A DNA stretch of 64,000 nucleotides from Vanilla planifolia. Lineage: Eukaryota; Streptophyta; Magnoliopsida; Asparagales; Orchidaceae. Both the position numbers and the translations under genes were made by a program. The first letter of the stretch is position 1, and every line of letters starts with the position of its first letter. The notes beneath the pieces are model-generated. The model was given only the letters and a program-made list of their open reading frames with translations, searched no databases and was not told where the DNA came from. This document shows positions 1-14,400 of this stretch, one piece after another. The stretch is from contig JAIUJO010001461.1 in NCBI GenBank assembly GCA_023846275.1, forward strand, positions 23,535 to 87,534. The letters are read 5' to 3'.

Positions 1-1298
1 TACGTGCATGTCCATCTATGTGTGTGTGCATGCATGCATGGGTGTACACACTTGTAGGTGTATGAGAGGTGTGTGTGTGTGCCTATGTTTGTACAAGTGA
101 CTACAAATGTGCATGTGTCCATCCATGCTTGTGTGTGTGCATGTGGGCATGTGTTGGTGTGGGTGCTTGTGTATGACTATGAGAGCATGTGATTGTGTTT
201 GAATGTGTGCATGTGTGTGTGTGTGCACACGTGTATGGTTTTATGTGTGCATTAATTTTTGCGCATGTGGGCACATACAATTGTCTATGGAGTTGAATTT
301 GTTTGCATATGCATGTTCCATTGTGCATGTGCATGTGTGTCATTGGTGTGTGTGTGTGATTTTGTGAGTGTGGGTGAGCGTACATGTTTATCCATGTTAA
401 TTTCTATGTTGTGTGCTTGTGTATATGCACGAGTGAACACATGTGTTCATTTTTGTCTGTGTGTGAGAGGGTGTAAGTGTACATGTGTGTGTGTCTGTAA
501 TGTATATGTGCATGTGTGGATGTGTGTATATGTGGGTGTACATATGTGCATGTGCATGTGCATGTTTGCATGTATGTTCGTGTGTGTGCGTGTGCACAGG
601 TGTCTATGTGTGCTAGTACATGTGTGTGCATGTTTGTGTGTATGTGTGCAGATGTGCATGTGGGTTCATGCATGAGCATGTGTGTGTGCTTTTGTGTATG
701 TGCATGTGTTTTCTTATGTGTGTTTGTTTGTTTATGGTTGTTTGTGCATGTGTTTGTGTGTGTGGTGTTGTGCATGCATGTGTGTCCACGTGTGTGTGTG
801 TGTGTGTGTGTTTGTATGCATATGCATGTGTGTATGCATGTGTGCATGTATGTTCACTTGCATTTGTCTACATGTATATGTGTGTGTGTGCATGTGTGTG
901 GAGGGTAGGGTGTATTCATAGGTGTGTGTGTGCGTGTGTGTGTGTGTATACATTCCGATATATGTGTTTATATGCATGTATGTGTGCATGCTTGAACATG
1001 CATGAGTGTGTGCTTGTGTGTGGGTCTTTTTGGATGTTTGTGTGTATGTGTTAGTGTTTGTGTGTGCATATGGACTCATTTGTGTTGAAGTTAGTGAATG
1101 CGTATGTATGTTCATGTGTGTGTTTGCATATGCACATACACCTATGTGAGTTTGTGCATGTGTCTAAGTGTGTGTGTGTGTGCCTGTCTGTGTATGCATG
1201 CATGTGGCATTTGTGTTTGTATGTGTGCATCTATGTGTGTGTGTGTGCAAGTGTTTACATGTATGTGTTTGTGTATGTGTGTTCTTATGTGTATGCAT

Positions 1299-1342
<44 letters not shown>

Positions 1343-4300
1343 GTGTGTGTATGTGTGTGTGTGTGTCTGTGTGTACATGTCTACATATGTTTGTGCTTGT
1401 GCATGTGCGCTCACATAGTTGTCTATATCTTTGTGTGTGAGAGCTTTTGTTAAAGTGAGTTTGTGTATGTGTGTGTGCATATTTGTTCTTGTGTGCATGG
1501 GCACATGTGTGTGTGAATTTATGTTAATGTATGTTTGTGCATATATATGTGTATGTATGCGTGTTATGTGTGTTTTCATAGGCATCTAGATCAATGACTA
1601 CATGTCCATGTGTGCATTCTTGTGTGAATTCTTATGTGGGTGTGTGCAAGTGTGTGCATGGGTGTATGCATTTGTGTGTGCATATGTTTGTCTATATGTG
1701 CATGCTTGTGTTTGGGCATGTGTGTGCAAGTCTGTGTGCATGAGTGTGGGTGTCTATCTATAGGTGTGTGCATATGTCTATTAGTGTATGTGTGTGTGTG
1801 TATGTGTGTGTGTGTAAGCATGTGTGCATGTATCTTAGTGTTTGTGCATGTGTACAAGCATATCCATGTGCATGCGTGTGTGCGTGTGTTGTTCATGTAG
1901 GTTTGTGTGATGTCTGAGGGTGTGTGTATGAGCTTTTCTCAATATGTATGCATGTGCATCTATGTGTCCTATGTGTGTGTGCTTTTGCATATGGGTTTGT
2001 GTGCATGCATGTGCAAGTGTGTATGTGTGTATGCCTATGCATGTTCGTGCATATGTGTATGTGTGTGTGTGTTCTTGTGCATTTGTGCATGTCCTAGTGC
2101 TATGAGTGTATGCATATACATTTATGTCTGAGTGTGTGTGTGTGTGCAATTGTGTGTGCATCTTTACATGTTTGTGCATGTGTGTTCATGTGAGTGTGTG
2201 CGCATGTTTGCATGTGTGTATGTATTTTTGTGTTTTTTTGCCCGTTGACATGTGTGCATGCTTGTGTGTGTGCATGCATGTGTGTGCTTATGTATGCACT
2301 TCTGTGTGTGTGTGTTTGCATTTATGTATGTGCTTGCATACTTTCATGCATTTGTATGTGAGTGTGCAAGTGTGTGTGCGCAAGTGTATTTGTGCATTTT
2401 CATACTTGCATGTGTGTGTGGTTATGCATTTGTGCATGGTTATGTATATGTGTCCATGTGTGTCTGCGTGTGCGTGTGCGTGTATGTGTGCATATGTCTA
2501 TGTGTGTGCGTATCTATACATGTATGTGCATGAGCATGTTCTGTGTCTACATGTCAATGTGTGTGTGCCTACATGTGTGAGTGCATGTGTGTGTATACCT
2601 ATGTGTTCAGGAATTTGTGTGCCTATGCACATGCATGTGCTCATGCGTAAGTGTGCATGTGCGTGTGTGTGTGTGTGCATTTATGTGCATACGTGTTCAT
2701 GTGCTTATGCTCGTGTGTGTGCATGTGTGTGCGTGCATTTGTGTGTGCATGGGTTTTAGTCTATGTGTTCATGTTTGTATGCTCATGTGTGCATTTTCAT
2801 GTGCATACATTTATGTGTGTGTATTTATGTTTGTTTGTGCATGTGTGAATGTGTGCATGCATGTGTATGTGTGCATGTCTATTTGTGTGTATGTTTATGC
2901 ATGTGCTTGTGCATGTGTTCATGTGTATGTGAGTGTGTAGGAACACTTGTATGAGTATGTGTATATGTGCATGCATGCATGCATGCATGTGTGCATGTGT
3001 GCATATGTGTGTGTGGGGGTGCATGTGAGCATGTAAAGTTAAGCATTTGTAGGTGTCAGTGTATATGAGGGTGTATGTATGTGTTCGTATTCTTGTGTGT
3101 ACATTTGTGTGCATGTTCAAGTGCTTGTGTATGCGTATGTGTACATTTGTGAGTGCATGCACTCATGTGTATGTGTTTGTGTGTGTGTGTCAATACATTT
3201 GGGTGCATGCATGTGCATGTGGGTGTATGTGGGCATGCTTGGGTGAGAGTGTGCATGTGTATCTGCTTGTGTGTGTATGTGCGTGCATGAGTATACTTGT
3301 GTGTGTATAGGTTTGTGTGTTTGTATGTGCATGTGTGTGTGCATGCTAGTGTGTGTACCTACATGTTTCAATGGGTGTGCATGTATGCATGTGCTCATAT
3401 GTGTGTGTGGGTGTGTGTTTGTTGGTGTGTTTGTGCATATGGGTGTGTGTGGGTGTGCATGTGATTGCATTCATGTATGCTTATTTGCATGTCTGTGTGG
3501 GTGTGTGTGTATTTCTATTGTGTGCATGCATTTCTATGTGTGTGTGCACACGTGTGTGTGGATATATATGTGTATGTGTGTGTATGCATGTGAAGGCATG
3601 CATATATGCATGCATGCATGTGTGTATGTGTATTGTTTGTGTACATGTTCATGTGTGTGCATTTGTATATGGCATGTGCCTATGTGCATGCATGCCTATA
3701 CAGGTGTGGTGCTTATATGTTTTTGCATGTGTGTCTGTGTGTTTGTCCATTGATGGTCCTATGTCTATGTGCTTGTGTTTGTGATAGTGTACGTGTATTT
3801 TTACAAGTACGTATGCCTACAAGCATGTGTCTATGTGTGCATGTCGTGTGTGTCTACGTGCATCTGGGAGTGTGCATGCATGTGTATTTGAGCCTGTATG
3901 TGCGTGTGCATGTGTGTGTGGGGGGTGTTTGTTAATGTGCATTTATGCATCTGTGTGCATGCATGTGTGTATGCATATGAGGGTGTACATGCACACATAT
4001 GTGTATGTGTTCTTATTGGCTTGTGTGCATGTGCATGCATACATGTGTGCATGTTTACAAGCTATGTGTTTGCATCTATACATGCATGTGTCTGATTATA
4101 CATGTAGGTGTGTGTTTGTGTGTGCATGTATGTGAGCATGTGTGTGCTTTTGCATGTTCTTGTGTACATGTGCGTGCATGTTTTTGTTTGTCCATGTGCT
4201 TCTGTGCATTTTCATCAATGTATGTGTGAATGTTTTTATGCATGTGTGAGTGTGTTTTCTTGTACGTGTGTGTGTGCCTGTGTGTGTGTGTGTGTGTTTG

Positions 4301-7300
4301 TGAATTTGCATACGTGTGCATCTCTTTGTGTGCATGTGCATTTATGTGTGTGAGTTCATGTGCTTACATGTGAGTGTGTGTGTGTATTTTTTATGTGTGC
4401 ATGTGTGTATCTGTATTTGTATAAGTGTGCATGTGTGGTTGTGGGTTATCTATGCTAATGCATGTTGTCAGCATGTGTGTGTGTGTGATTGTATATCTTC
4501 ATGTCTAAGATTACATGCATGTATTTATATGTGCATGTGTATGTGTACATGTGTTTTGTGTGTGCATGCTTGTGTGTGTTGGTGTGGGTGCATGTATGTG
4601 CAAGTCTACATGTGATTCTATATGTGTACATTATGTCTATATGTTCTTATGTGTGCATGCGTGTGAGCACATGTGCATGAGTATGCATAAGAGTATGTTT
4701 GTCCACATGTGTGCATGCATGTGCACATGTTAATATATGCATGTGTTTGAGCATATGCCTAGGTGTGCATGTTTATGTGCACGTGTGTATATATGTGCAT
4801 GCATCTTTGTGTTTCCATGTGTTTGTGGACATGTTTGTATGTGTTTCTACATGAGTGCATGCATGTGCTTGCATATGTCTACATTTATGTTTATGTGCAT
4901 GTGCCTATATGTGCATTAATGTATCTTTGTTAGTACATGTGTTTTGTGGGTGTGTGTATGTGCAGACATTTGCATGTGTGCATGCTTGTGTGCATGCGTG
5001 TGTATGTGTGTGTGCACGTGCTTGATTGTGTGTTTATGTGCAAGTATGTGTGGATGTTTATGAGCCTATGTGTATGTGTGTGTGCTTATGCATATGAGGG
5101 TGTAGGCATATGCATGCATGCATATGCATGTGCATATATGATTGTCTACATATGTATGTGTGTGTGTGTGGGTGCATGCATGAATTGTGTGTGTGCTTGT
5201 GTTTGAGTATTCATCTATGCATGTGTGCATGCATGTGCATGTGTGTGTGTGTGCATGTGTGGTTGATTGTGTACACATATGAGCGTTCGTGCATAGGAAT
5301 ATATGTGTGCCTATGCAAGGTCGTGTGTTGCACGTGTGCATGTTTGCAAGTGTGGTGTGGGGGGTGAGTGTTTCTGCACAAGTGTATAGGTGTGTGTATG
5401 TATCCATGCATATGTGTGTGTGTGTATCTGTGTATTTGCATATGTGAACGTGTGTGTGTGTGTATGAATGTAGGTGTTCATGTTTGTGAGCTTGTGTGTG
5501 TTCCTATACATGTGAGTGGGCATATGTGTGCATGCATGTGCGTATTGTTTTGTATTAGTGTGCATGTCTATGCATGGATGCTTACATACATGTATGTGTG
5601 TGCATTTGTGTGTGAATGTTCATGTATGTACATGTGTGTATGTGTGCGTGTGTGTGTGCATGTGAGTGTGCGTGTGTTCAACTATGCATAGGTGCATGTG
5701 TATGCCTATGCGTGGGCATATGTCTATATATGCATGCATATGACTATGGTGTGTGGGTGTATTTGTGTGTGTATGTGTGTGTGTGCATGTTTGTGTGAGT
5801 GTGTGCATGTGTTTGTGTGTCAATAGGCCAATATGAGTACATGTGTGTACATGACTACATATTTGTCTTTGTGTGTCTATGTGCATATGCATAAGCATCT
5901 GTGTATTTGCATATGCACATATGTGTAAATGTGTGTATGCAAGTTGTGAGTGTGTGTGTCTTTATTTGTGCATGTAATTGCATGAGTGTTTGTGTTTATG
6001 TGTACATGTCTATGTGCATGCATGAGTGTGCATTTATGTATGTGCGTGTGCTTATTTACATATATGTATGTGTACATGTGCATGCATGTGTGCCTACATG
6101 TGTGGGTATGGGTGTGGGTGTTTGTATGTGTGTGTGTCTCTGTATGTGTGTGTGGGTGGGTGTATATATGTGTGTTTCTACATGTGTGTACATTTGTTCT
6201 TTTATCTATATGTGTGGGTGCATGCATCTTTTCATGCTATGCTTATGAGCAAGCATGAATATCTTTGTGTCTGAATCTTTGTATGGGTGGGTACGTACAT
6301 GTGATTATTTGCAAGTGTGTAAATGTCTGTGTGTCGATACCTATGTTTGTGTGAATGATGGAGTGTATTTGTGTGTGTGTGTATGCATTTGATTGTATGC
6401 ATGTGTGATTATGTGTAAATATAGGCATATGTGTGTGTGTGTGCATACAAGTGTAAGAATGTGTGTACATATGTATGTGCATTTGTGCATTTGTGCATCT
6501 GTATGTGTGTGTGAGCACATCTTTGTTTTTGCATGTGCATGTGCATGCCCACATGTGTGTATGTTTGTGTGTGTGTGTGTGTATGTATGTGTGCAAGTGT
6601 GTGTGCATGAGTGCGCATGAGTGCCTATGTGTGGGTGTGTGCATGCATATACATGTGTCCACATGTGTGTATGTGTATATGTGTGTTTATAATTGATTGT
6701 GGGCCTATGCATGTGCATGTGAGTGTGTGCATGAGCCTATGCATATGCAACTTTGTGAGTGTACATGTGCATGTGCATGTGCATTCATGTTTGTGTGCCT
6801 GGGTATGTGCTTGTGTGTGTGTACCTATGAGTGTGCATGCATGCATGGTTGTGCATATGGGTATGAGCATGTGAATGTTCATGTGCATGAGTGTATATAC
6901 ATGTGTATGAGTCTGTATTTGCATGTGTATTTGTGCGGTTGGATATGCACTTATGTATGCATGTGCATGTGCATGTGTGTGTGTGTATGCATATGTGTGC
7001 GTGTGCATGTGCATGTGTATTTGTGTGCTCATGTATGCACTTGTGTGTGCATGTGCATTCATTTTTGTTTGCATGCTTGCACATGCATGTGTATGTGCAT
7101 ATATGTTTGTGTGTGTGAACATGTGTGTGAACGTGAGTGCATTATGATGGTTTATGTGCTTGCATGTGAGCATGCATGTATATGCTTGTGTGTATTTGTA
7201 TGTGTTATGCATGCATGTGTGTCCATGTGCATCTATGTCTCTATGTGTGGGTGTGTGCTTGCATGCATGCTCGTGATTATGTACATGCTTACATGTGCAT

Positions 7301-8036
7301 ATGTGTGTTTACTTGTATGTGCTTATGCATGTTCTTGCATTTTCATGTGTGTGAGTGTACTTATATGTATTTTTGTATTTATGGATACGTGTGTACACTT
7401 GCTACTTGCATATGGTTTCTTATTTTTGTGGGTTTGTGTGTCGCTATGTGCATACGTGTGTGTATGTGTGCATGTTGCATGTGTGTGCATGTGTGAGTGT
7501 GTGTGTGTTTGTATCTGTCTATGTGCATGTGTGCATTTTTATGTAGGGTGTTTTTGTAGGTATGTATGTGTGCATTCTCGCACATGTGTGTGTGCACACA
7601 CATGTGTTTGCATATATATGCATTTACATGCGCATGTGTGTGTGCTCATGTGTATTGGTGTGTTTGTGGTAGTGCCTTTGTTTGCGTATATGTGTGCCTG
7701 GTTACGTGTGCACACATGCACTTGTGCATACGTGTGTGGATGCACATGTGTGCATGTGTGTGTCTTCATGTGCACTTTTGTATGATGTTTTTTAGCATGT
7801 GTGTATGTGTGCGTAAGGATGATTGGATGATAATGTCTGCTTATTGCATGTGTCATGTGTGTGCATGCATGTGCATGTGTGTGTGTGTGTGAATATTTGT
7901 ATGTGTGCATGTGTGTGCGTATGCTGATGTGAATGTGTGCGTGGTTGTGTATATGCATGTTTGAGTGTACGTGCATATATGTGTGCAAGAGGATACGTGT
8001 ATGCCCTTCTGTTTTCGTGCGCTTTCATGTGTGTGC
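1..8036. repeat. Degenerate TG-polarity simple-sequence array (left block)
   Basis: The plus strand is built from TG steps interspersed with CA, TA and CATG (words such as tgtgtgcatg, gtgcatgcatg, tgtgtatgtg). Most of it keeps strict pyrimidine-purine alternation, so the typical changes are transitions (T/C at Y, G/A at R). Breaks in alternation (ttt, gag, ctt) occur every few tens of bases. No fixed repeat period is visible over most of the block. This composition is known to favour left-handed Z-DNA under supercoiling. Whether it does so here is inference. The block starts before the window and ends where tgtgtgcc gives way to AT-rich DNA near 8,037. I see no gene in it. Confidence 0.95.
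1300..1366. repeat. (CA)n(TA)n(TG)n compound microsatellite with perfect palindrome
   Basis: About 15 CA units (1,300-1,329) run into about 6 TA units and then TG units. The 30 bases at 1,321-1,350 are a perfect inverted repeat: (AC)n, then (AT)n, then (GT)n. It is a local polarity flip inside a TG array and could extrude as a cruciform. It is the cleanest small-scale example of the CA-to-TG flip seen at larger scale elsewhere in the window. Confidence 0.9.
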
Positions 8037-9020
8037 CTTATGAACTAATAATAATTAATAAACAAAATAAAGAATATTCTTAGAAAAGTAATATTATTCC
8101 TTAAATAATATTATGATTACTAGTGATAAACCTTGAATATGGATCAATTTTAAGCACAAGATAAGGAAGAAAAATGAGAAAGAATTTGAGAAAGAATTAG
8201 AAGAAAGAAGAAGATAATAAAAAAAAAGAATTTCGAGAAGACAAAAAGTTAAAAAAATTTATGAGAATGAATTAGAAAAATAAGAAGATAAAAATAAGAA
8301 GATTAAAAATAATAAAAAAATAATATATTAATATAATTAATTAAAAAATATATTATCTAAATAATTTTATATTATCAAGAAAAATATTTATTACTACTTT
8401 ATAAATAAAATGATTATTTAATATTAATAAAATTGCTAATTTTGTAGTTTTTATAAGAACTAAAATTATTATAAAAATTATTGATTATTATTCTTTAAGA
8501 TTCTTTTTTATTTGGAGTAAAATATATTTATAGTTATGATTTTTAGATAAAATATTAATTATGTAATATCATTGCTATTTTTAACAATAAATGAATAATG
8601 ATATAAAATAATATTACAATTATTATGATATATTAATTATTTTATCATAATTGCTAAATATAAATTATAAAATACTTCTTATTATTAATTATTATAATTA
8701 TAAATTATAACATAAAAATAATAGTTATTATTCTTATAATTTAAGTATTATTTTTCTTATTTAATATATTTTTGAACATTTCATATTATCATTAATATTT
8801 ATCATAAAGATAAATATAATAAACAACCAAATAAATTTCATACTAAAATGATTATTGTTATAAAAAATGACAATTCTAGATAACTAGCTAGATATAACAA
8901 ACATAACATAAAGTTTTAAATTTTTTTTAAAAATAACAATTAGTAATTATTATTCTTCTTTTTAATATTTTAATTTCTTTTTATTCTTTTAATTATTATT
9001 TTTAAAATTTTAGCATAAAC
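8037..9020. other. Very AT-rich low-complexity block, no gene seen
   Basis: This stretch is dominated by A and T in words such as aataataat, ttattatt and taattat, with little G or C. It resembles a decayed AT-rich simple sequence of the TAA/TTA type. The start (about 8,040-8,330) is richer in aagaaaga purine words, a foretaste of the GA block that follows. No convincing open frame, RNA gene, transposon terminus or LTR was recognised. It may be part of one insertion with the GA block, since together they occupy a single gap between arrays. Confidence 0.8.
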
Positions 9021-11350
9021 ATAATTGAATCAATTACAGAAATAATTAGTAAATTGTAAAGAATATGTGCTACAAATGTGTGGCATAGAGATAATGAATG
9101 AATTGTAGAGAAAGGAATAATTACAAAAAGGAGAGAGAAAGGGAAGAGAAAGATATGAGAGAGATAGAAAGTAGGGAGAGTATAACTGATAGAGAAAGAG
9201 GGACAAAGATAAAAAAGGGTGCAAAATGAGAATGGTGGAAGAAAAAGGGAGATGAGAAAGTGGTGAAAGGGAAAAAATGATAATAGAAGAAATGAAAGAT
9301 ATAGAAAGAAGAGATATAGGATAAGGATTGTTAGAGAAAAAGATTAAAATAATTAAAGAATAATAACGAGGAAGGGATAAGGCAAAAGAATCAAGAAAGA
9401 AGAACAACAAAGAGGATGAAGTAGATTTAAGAGAAGTGACAATAAGAAGATATAGAAAATAGTAAGAAGAGAGTTCTATAAATTGAATGAATGATAGGGA
9501 GATGGAGGGCAATGGGGATAAGACTATTAAGAATAAAGTAGAAGATAGAGACAAAAAAGAGATAAATAGGTGACAGGTGGAGAAGAGAGAGTAGAGTGCA
9601 CAAAGGGATATGAGAGATAAGAGAGACAATAAAAAGATAGAGAGGTATGATAAAGAAAGAAAGAAAAAATAAAAGAAATGAAAAAGTGTTAGTGGATAGA
9701 GTAAATAAGAAGAGAAATGAGTGATGTTGAGACAATATTTCAAAAGAAAGGTAAACAAAAAGAAAGAGGGAAGAGATAAGAGGAGAAGATAAGATAAATA
9801 AGAGAGAAGAGTTAGAGAGAGAAGATTGAAAAAGAGATAGAAGAGATATAAATAGTGAAAGAGATAATTAGTAAACAACATTAAAAAATAAAAAGATAAA
9901 GAGAAATAAAGAGTTTAAGAGATTGAAAGAACAAAAGAAAAACTAAGGGAGAGAATGAGGAGGAGATATAGAAAGATAAAAGGAGTGTGATAGATGATTA
10001 TCAGAGGGAGACAAAAGGAGAAGAGAGAGTGAAAGGGAGAGAAAGTTAAAGAAGGAAGTGAAAGAAGAGAGTGACTTAAAGATATGCGAGATAAACAAGA
10101 AAAGGTGAGAGTAATAGAAGGAATAGTTAACAAATAATAGAAAATAGAGAGAACAAAAGAGGTAGAATAGAAGAGAGCTAGAAGATATAAAGAGAAAGTG
10201 AGAGTTGGAGAGAGAAAGATGTAGAGAAAATAAGAAATTTTGATATATAAAAGATAAAGAGACATAAAGCGATGGAGGGGGAAAAGAAATAAAATTTAAG
10301 TAAAGATGGATTGGTGGAAAAGATTGGAAATATAATAAGAGAGTGTCAAAGAGGTAGAGCAATAAAATGAATAAAAAGAAGACATAGTGATAGAGTTGAG
10401 AGATAGATAAGAAAATGAACAATATGAGAGTGAAAAAGAGAAACAAAAAAAATATAAAATTAACCTAAAAAAGAGGGAAAGTAGGTAAATAGAGACAAAT
10501 AGATTGGTGCACACATTTAAAGTACAAGAGATAATAAAGTGATTAAGAGAGCCATACAAACTAAACTAGTTAAAGAAAGAGAAGAGAGAGAACACAAAAA
10601 GAAAGTAAACAAGAGAAAAAGAAAAAGGAGCAAGAAAGAAAAGAGATAAAGATTGATAAAGTATATGATAAGAAGAGAAATAGATTGATCAAGATGTAGA
10701 GAGAAAAGCACGAGTGAGTTAGGTTAAGTGATATGAAGAGAGAATGAATTAAATATAAAGTAAAAGAGGGAAAAAAGAGAGATGGTAAAAGCTAGAGAAA
10801 AAGGGTGAAGAGAGAAAGTATGTAGAGAATAAATTAGAAGGGATTGTTGGATTAAGCAAATTAATGAAGAGTGAGAAGTGAGTAAAGAAGAAATGTGAAA
10901 GAAAAGTTAATGAGTGGGATAGACACATGATTAGGGAGATGTAGAAGCAAAAGAAGAAAAAAAAGGAGAGAAATGACATAATGTGACAAGGAGGTGATAG
11001 AAATAATAGTCAGAAGGAAAGAGATTTTTACAATAAGGGAGATAGAATGAAAGAGATAAATAGAGATAAAAGTCAAACATTTAATAGGATACTAAGATTT
11101 TTAGAGATAAATGAAGAGAGAGAAAGATGAAAAAGAGTGAGGGAGATTGGAGTAAATAATAATAAAAGAGATAAAAGAAGATAATGGAGAGAGAGGTTGT
11201 AGAAAGAAAGGAAATAGAATGAGTAGGAGATCAAGAGAGAGATGGAGAAGAAAGCTAGTGAAGATAAGAAGAAAAAGAGAAGAGAGATAAGATAGTGAGA
11301 AGAACTATATAGAATAATAGTTAGGAAAGACAAGAGAGGGTGTAGCAGCA
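9021..11350. repeat. Degenerate GA-rich polypurine block
   Basis: The plus strand is overwhelmingly A and G (agagagaaag, gagagatagaa, aagagataaag) with scattered T. It looks like decayed (GA)n with GATA/GAAA variants and shows no clear longer unit. Polypurine-polypyrimidine tracts of this kind are known to be able to form intramolecular triplex (H-DNA). The pyrimidine-rich minus strand stays open for long stretches (for example 9,030-9,881) and would give Ser/Leu/Phe/Tyr-rich peptides. That follows from stop codons needing purines, so I do not call a gene. The block fades out near 11,340-11,360. Confidence 0.9.
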
Positions 11351-11415
11351 ACATCATGCAAAATCATGCAAATATTTTACTTAGAGGTGTACTAACCTTA
11401 TTTGAACTTAAAGCA
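11351..11415. other. Junction between GA block and CA array
   Basis: About 65 bases of mixed composition join the GA block to the CA array. They include the repeated word catgcaaa (near 11,355 and 11,365). I see no inverted terminal repeat, LTR end or obvious target duplication shared with the left junction near 8,037. Confidence 0.6.
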
Positions 11416-14400
11416 CATGCACATATATAGACACACACACGAATATATACACATGCATAGATGCATACATAATGAACACATGCATACATACACCCAGGTG
11501 TAGATTCTCACACATGCTCATATTCATAAACACACATGCACACATGGACACACACACAAAAACACAAGCACACACATATAGGCATACATGCAAACATACA
11601 TGCTCACACACATGCATACATCCACACATGCATGTATGCACACATGCATATAAGTACACATGCATGCACCCATAAACATGCACCACCACACAAATACATA
11701 GAATTACACATGCACCCACACACATACACCCATAAATATGCACACCCACACACATAAACCCACAAATACACTCACACATGTGCACATGCATACACATACA
11801 CAAACACACAAACAAAAACATGCATACAGACAAGCATAAGTATATGCATGCACACACAAACACATGCACATGCAAACACATGGATATGCAAACACATGCA
11901 CATGAACACATAGACTCCAACATAAATACATGCAAACAAGCATTGACACATAAGTAGACACACTCACATTGATGCACAGATGCACATGCACACACATGCA
12001 CATGTGCAAACACAAACACACACATGCACCAAAACAAACTCATGCATGTACACACCTACATATACACACACAAACATGTACATACACAAACATGCATAAA
12101 CACATACACACGCACATACGCACAAAAACACATATGTACATGCATGCACATACAAACATATACAAATATACTCCCACACGTATGCACGTACAAAAACACA
12201 CAAACACATGCATACACAGATGAACATCTGCATGAACATACACATGCACATACAAGCACCTGCATATACACTCATGCACATGCACAGGTACACACACACA
12301 TGCACACATACATACACACACACACATGCACACACATATACACACACACATGCACAAACAAAAACACACTCACTCGCACACATGCCTATGCCCTCACACA
12401 AACACACACGTGCACTTGCACAAATATCTGTGCACACACATCCATGCAAGCACGAACACATATGCACACACATTCACATACATACACGTACACACACAGA
12501 TGCTTAATAAAACATAGGCACCCACACAAGCACACTAACACAGAAAAAGACATGCACATAGATACTCATCTAGAGGCACATATGCACACACACTCACATG
12601 CACTCACACACACACAAACACAAACATATGCACACACACACACACACAAACAAACATACATACTTCTAGATAGGCATGCACACATACACACAAAAACACA
12701 CATGCAGACACACACACACACATAGTGATGCATACACGTACACATACACAACAAGCTTACATGCATGTATACATGCCCACAAGTACATAAACACATGTAC
12801 ACACATACACACATTCGATACACACTCACATCCATGCACACACACACAAATGCATGTACATACACATAACCACACTTGTACACACATTCACGCACATACA
12901 CATGCACACACACAAACACAAATGCATGCATGAACAAACACACCAAGCACTCACAATCAAACATACTTATGCACAAAACACACATACATGCACACATAAA
13001 CACATGCATGAATGTGCACACACATACACACACGCACACACAAAAACACATGCACAAATAAAAGCATATAAGGACGCAGGCACACATAAACACTTGCGCA
13101 CACACACCAATGTAAACACACATGTATGTAGGCACACACAAAAATGCCCACCCAAATGCACATGAACAAGCCCATGTGCATACACACATAGACACACACA
13201 CTCACACACACACCTATGCACACACATATTGCACAAGCATGGGAGCTTGCACTTGGACATGTACACATAGACATGTGCACACAAGTGCATACACACACAT
13301 GCATACCCACATGTACACAAACACACAAACACATACATACACATGCACACACACATGACTAAAGGCACACATTCAAGCAAGCACAATTACACGCAAACAT
13401 GCACCACGCATGCACACACTCACATACACAAGCACACGTGTGTCGATGCACACAAACACAAATGCATATGTGCACATACACATACACACATGCACTTGTA
13501 CTCACACACACTCACCCTAACATGCACACACATGCCCTCACATTTGCAAGCACATGCACCCACACACATGCATATGCACATGCACAGGAAGACGCACTTG
13601 CAGAACCACACATGAGCATACACACACATGCATTTGCCCACAAAAGCATGTGCACACACATATATGAACACACACACAGACACACAAGAAACACACCCAC
13701 ACACAGAAGCACATCCACAAATAGACATGTGCTCATATATGTGCACACACAAGTGCACAAATGCAGGCACACTCATATGATTGCACACTCAAACACACAA
13801 AAATATATAGAAATGTATGAATGCATACAAATGCACACACACTTGGACATAGACATGCATAGATACCACACACTAAAAGATGCACTTATATACCCATGCA
13901 CACATATAAGCACACATGCATGCACACACATCCAGATCGACACAAACCCATGCATGAACAAGTAGGCACATAAATATAGATAGACACACACACACACTAC
14001 GTGCACACACGCACCCACACATACATGAAGAAGCACACACGTAAGCACGTACACATGCACAACTACACATGCATGCACACAAATGCACACATGTACAAGA
14101 ACATAGACACAGACACACGAACACACATTCACACACATGTACATGCACACACACATAAAAACATTAATGGACATGTGCACACACACATGAACAAGTAGAC
14201 ACACATGCACCAAGCCATGCACACAATCATATACACACACATGCACTCTAATGAAGAAAAATGTACACATGCACGCACATACACACACATGCATATGGAC
14301 ACACATGCTAAAAAAGATGCATACACACAACACGTATGCACACACACATGCACGTAGAGAAACACACATGCACAAACAAGCATACATATACCTATGCTCA

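Noticed and set aside
6697-7785. Open frame of about 360 codons, Cys/Val/Met-rich, in the left TG array
   Set aside because: All frames of the array are similarly open because alternating Y-R DNA lacks stops. The peptide is a direct reading of TG repeats with no domain, and overlapping frames on both strands look equally good.
9030-9881. Minus-strand frame of about 280 codons rich in Leu, Ser, Phe and Tyr, resembling a membrane protein
   Set aside because: It is the pyrimidine strand of a degenerate GA repeat, where stops are rare by composition. Neighbouring frames give the same kind of peptide.
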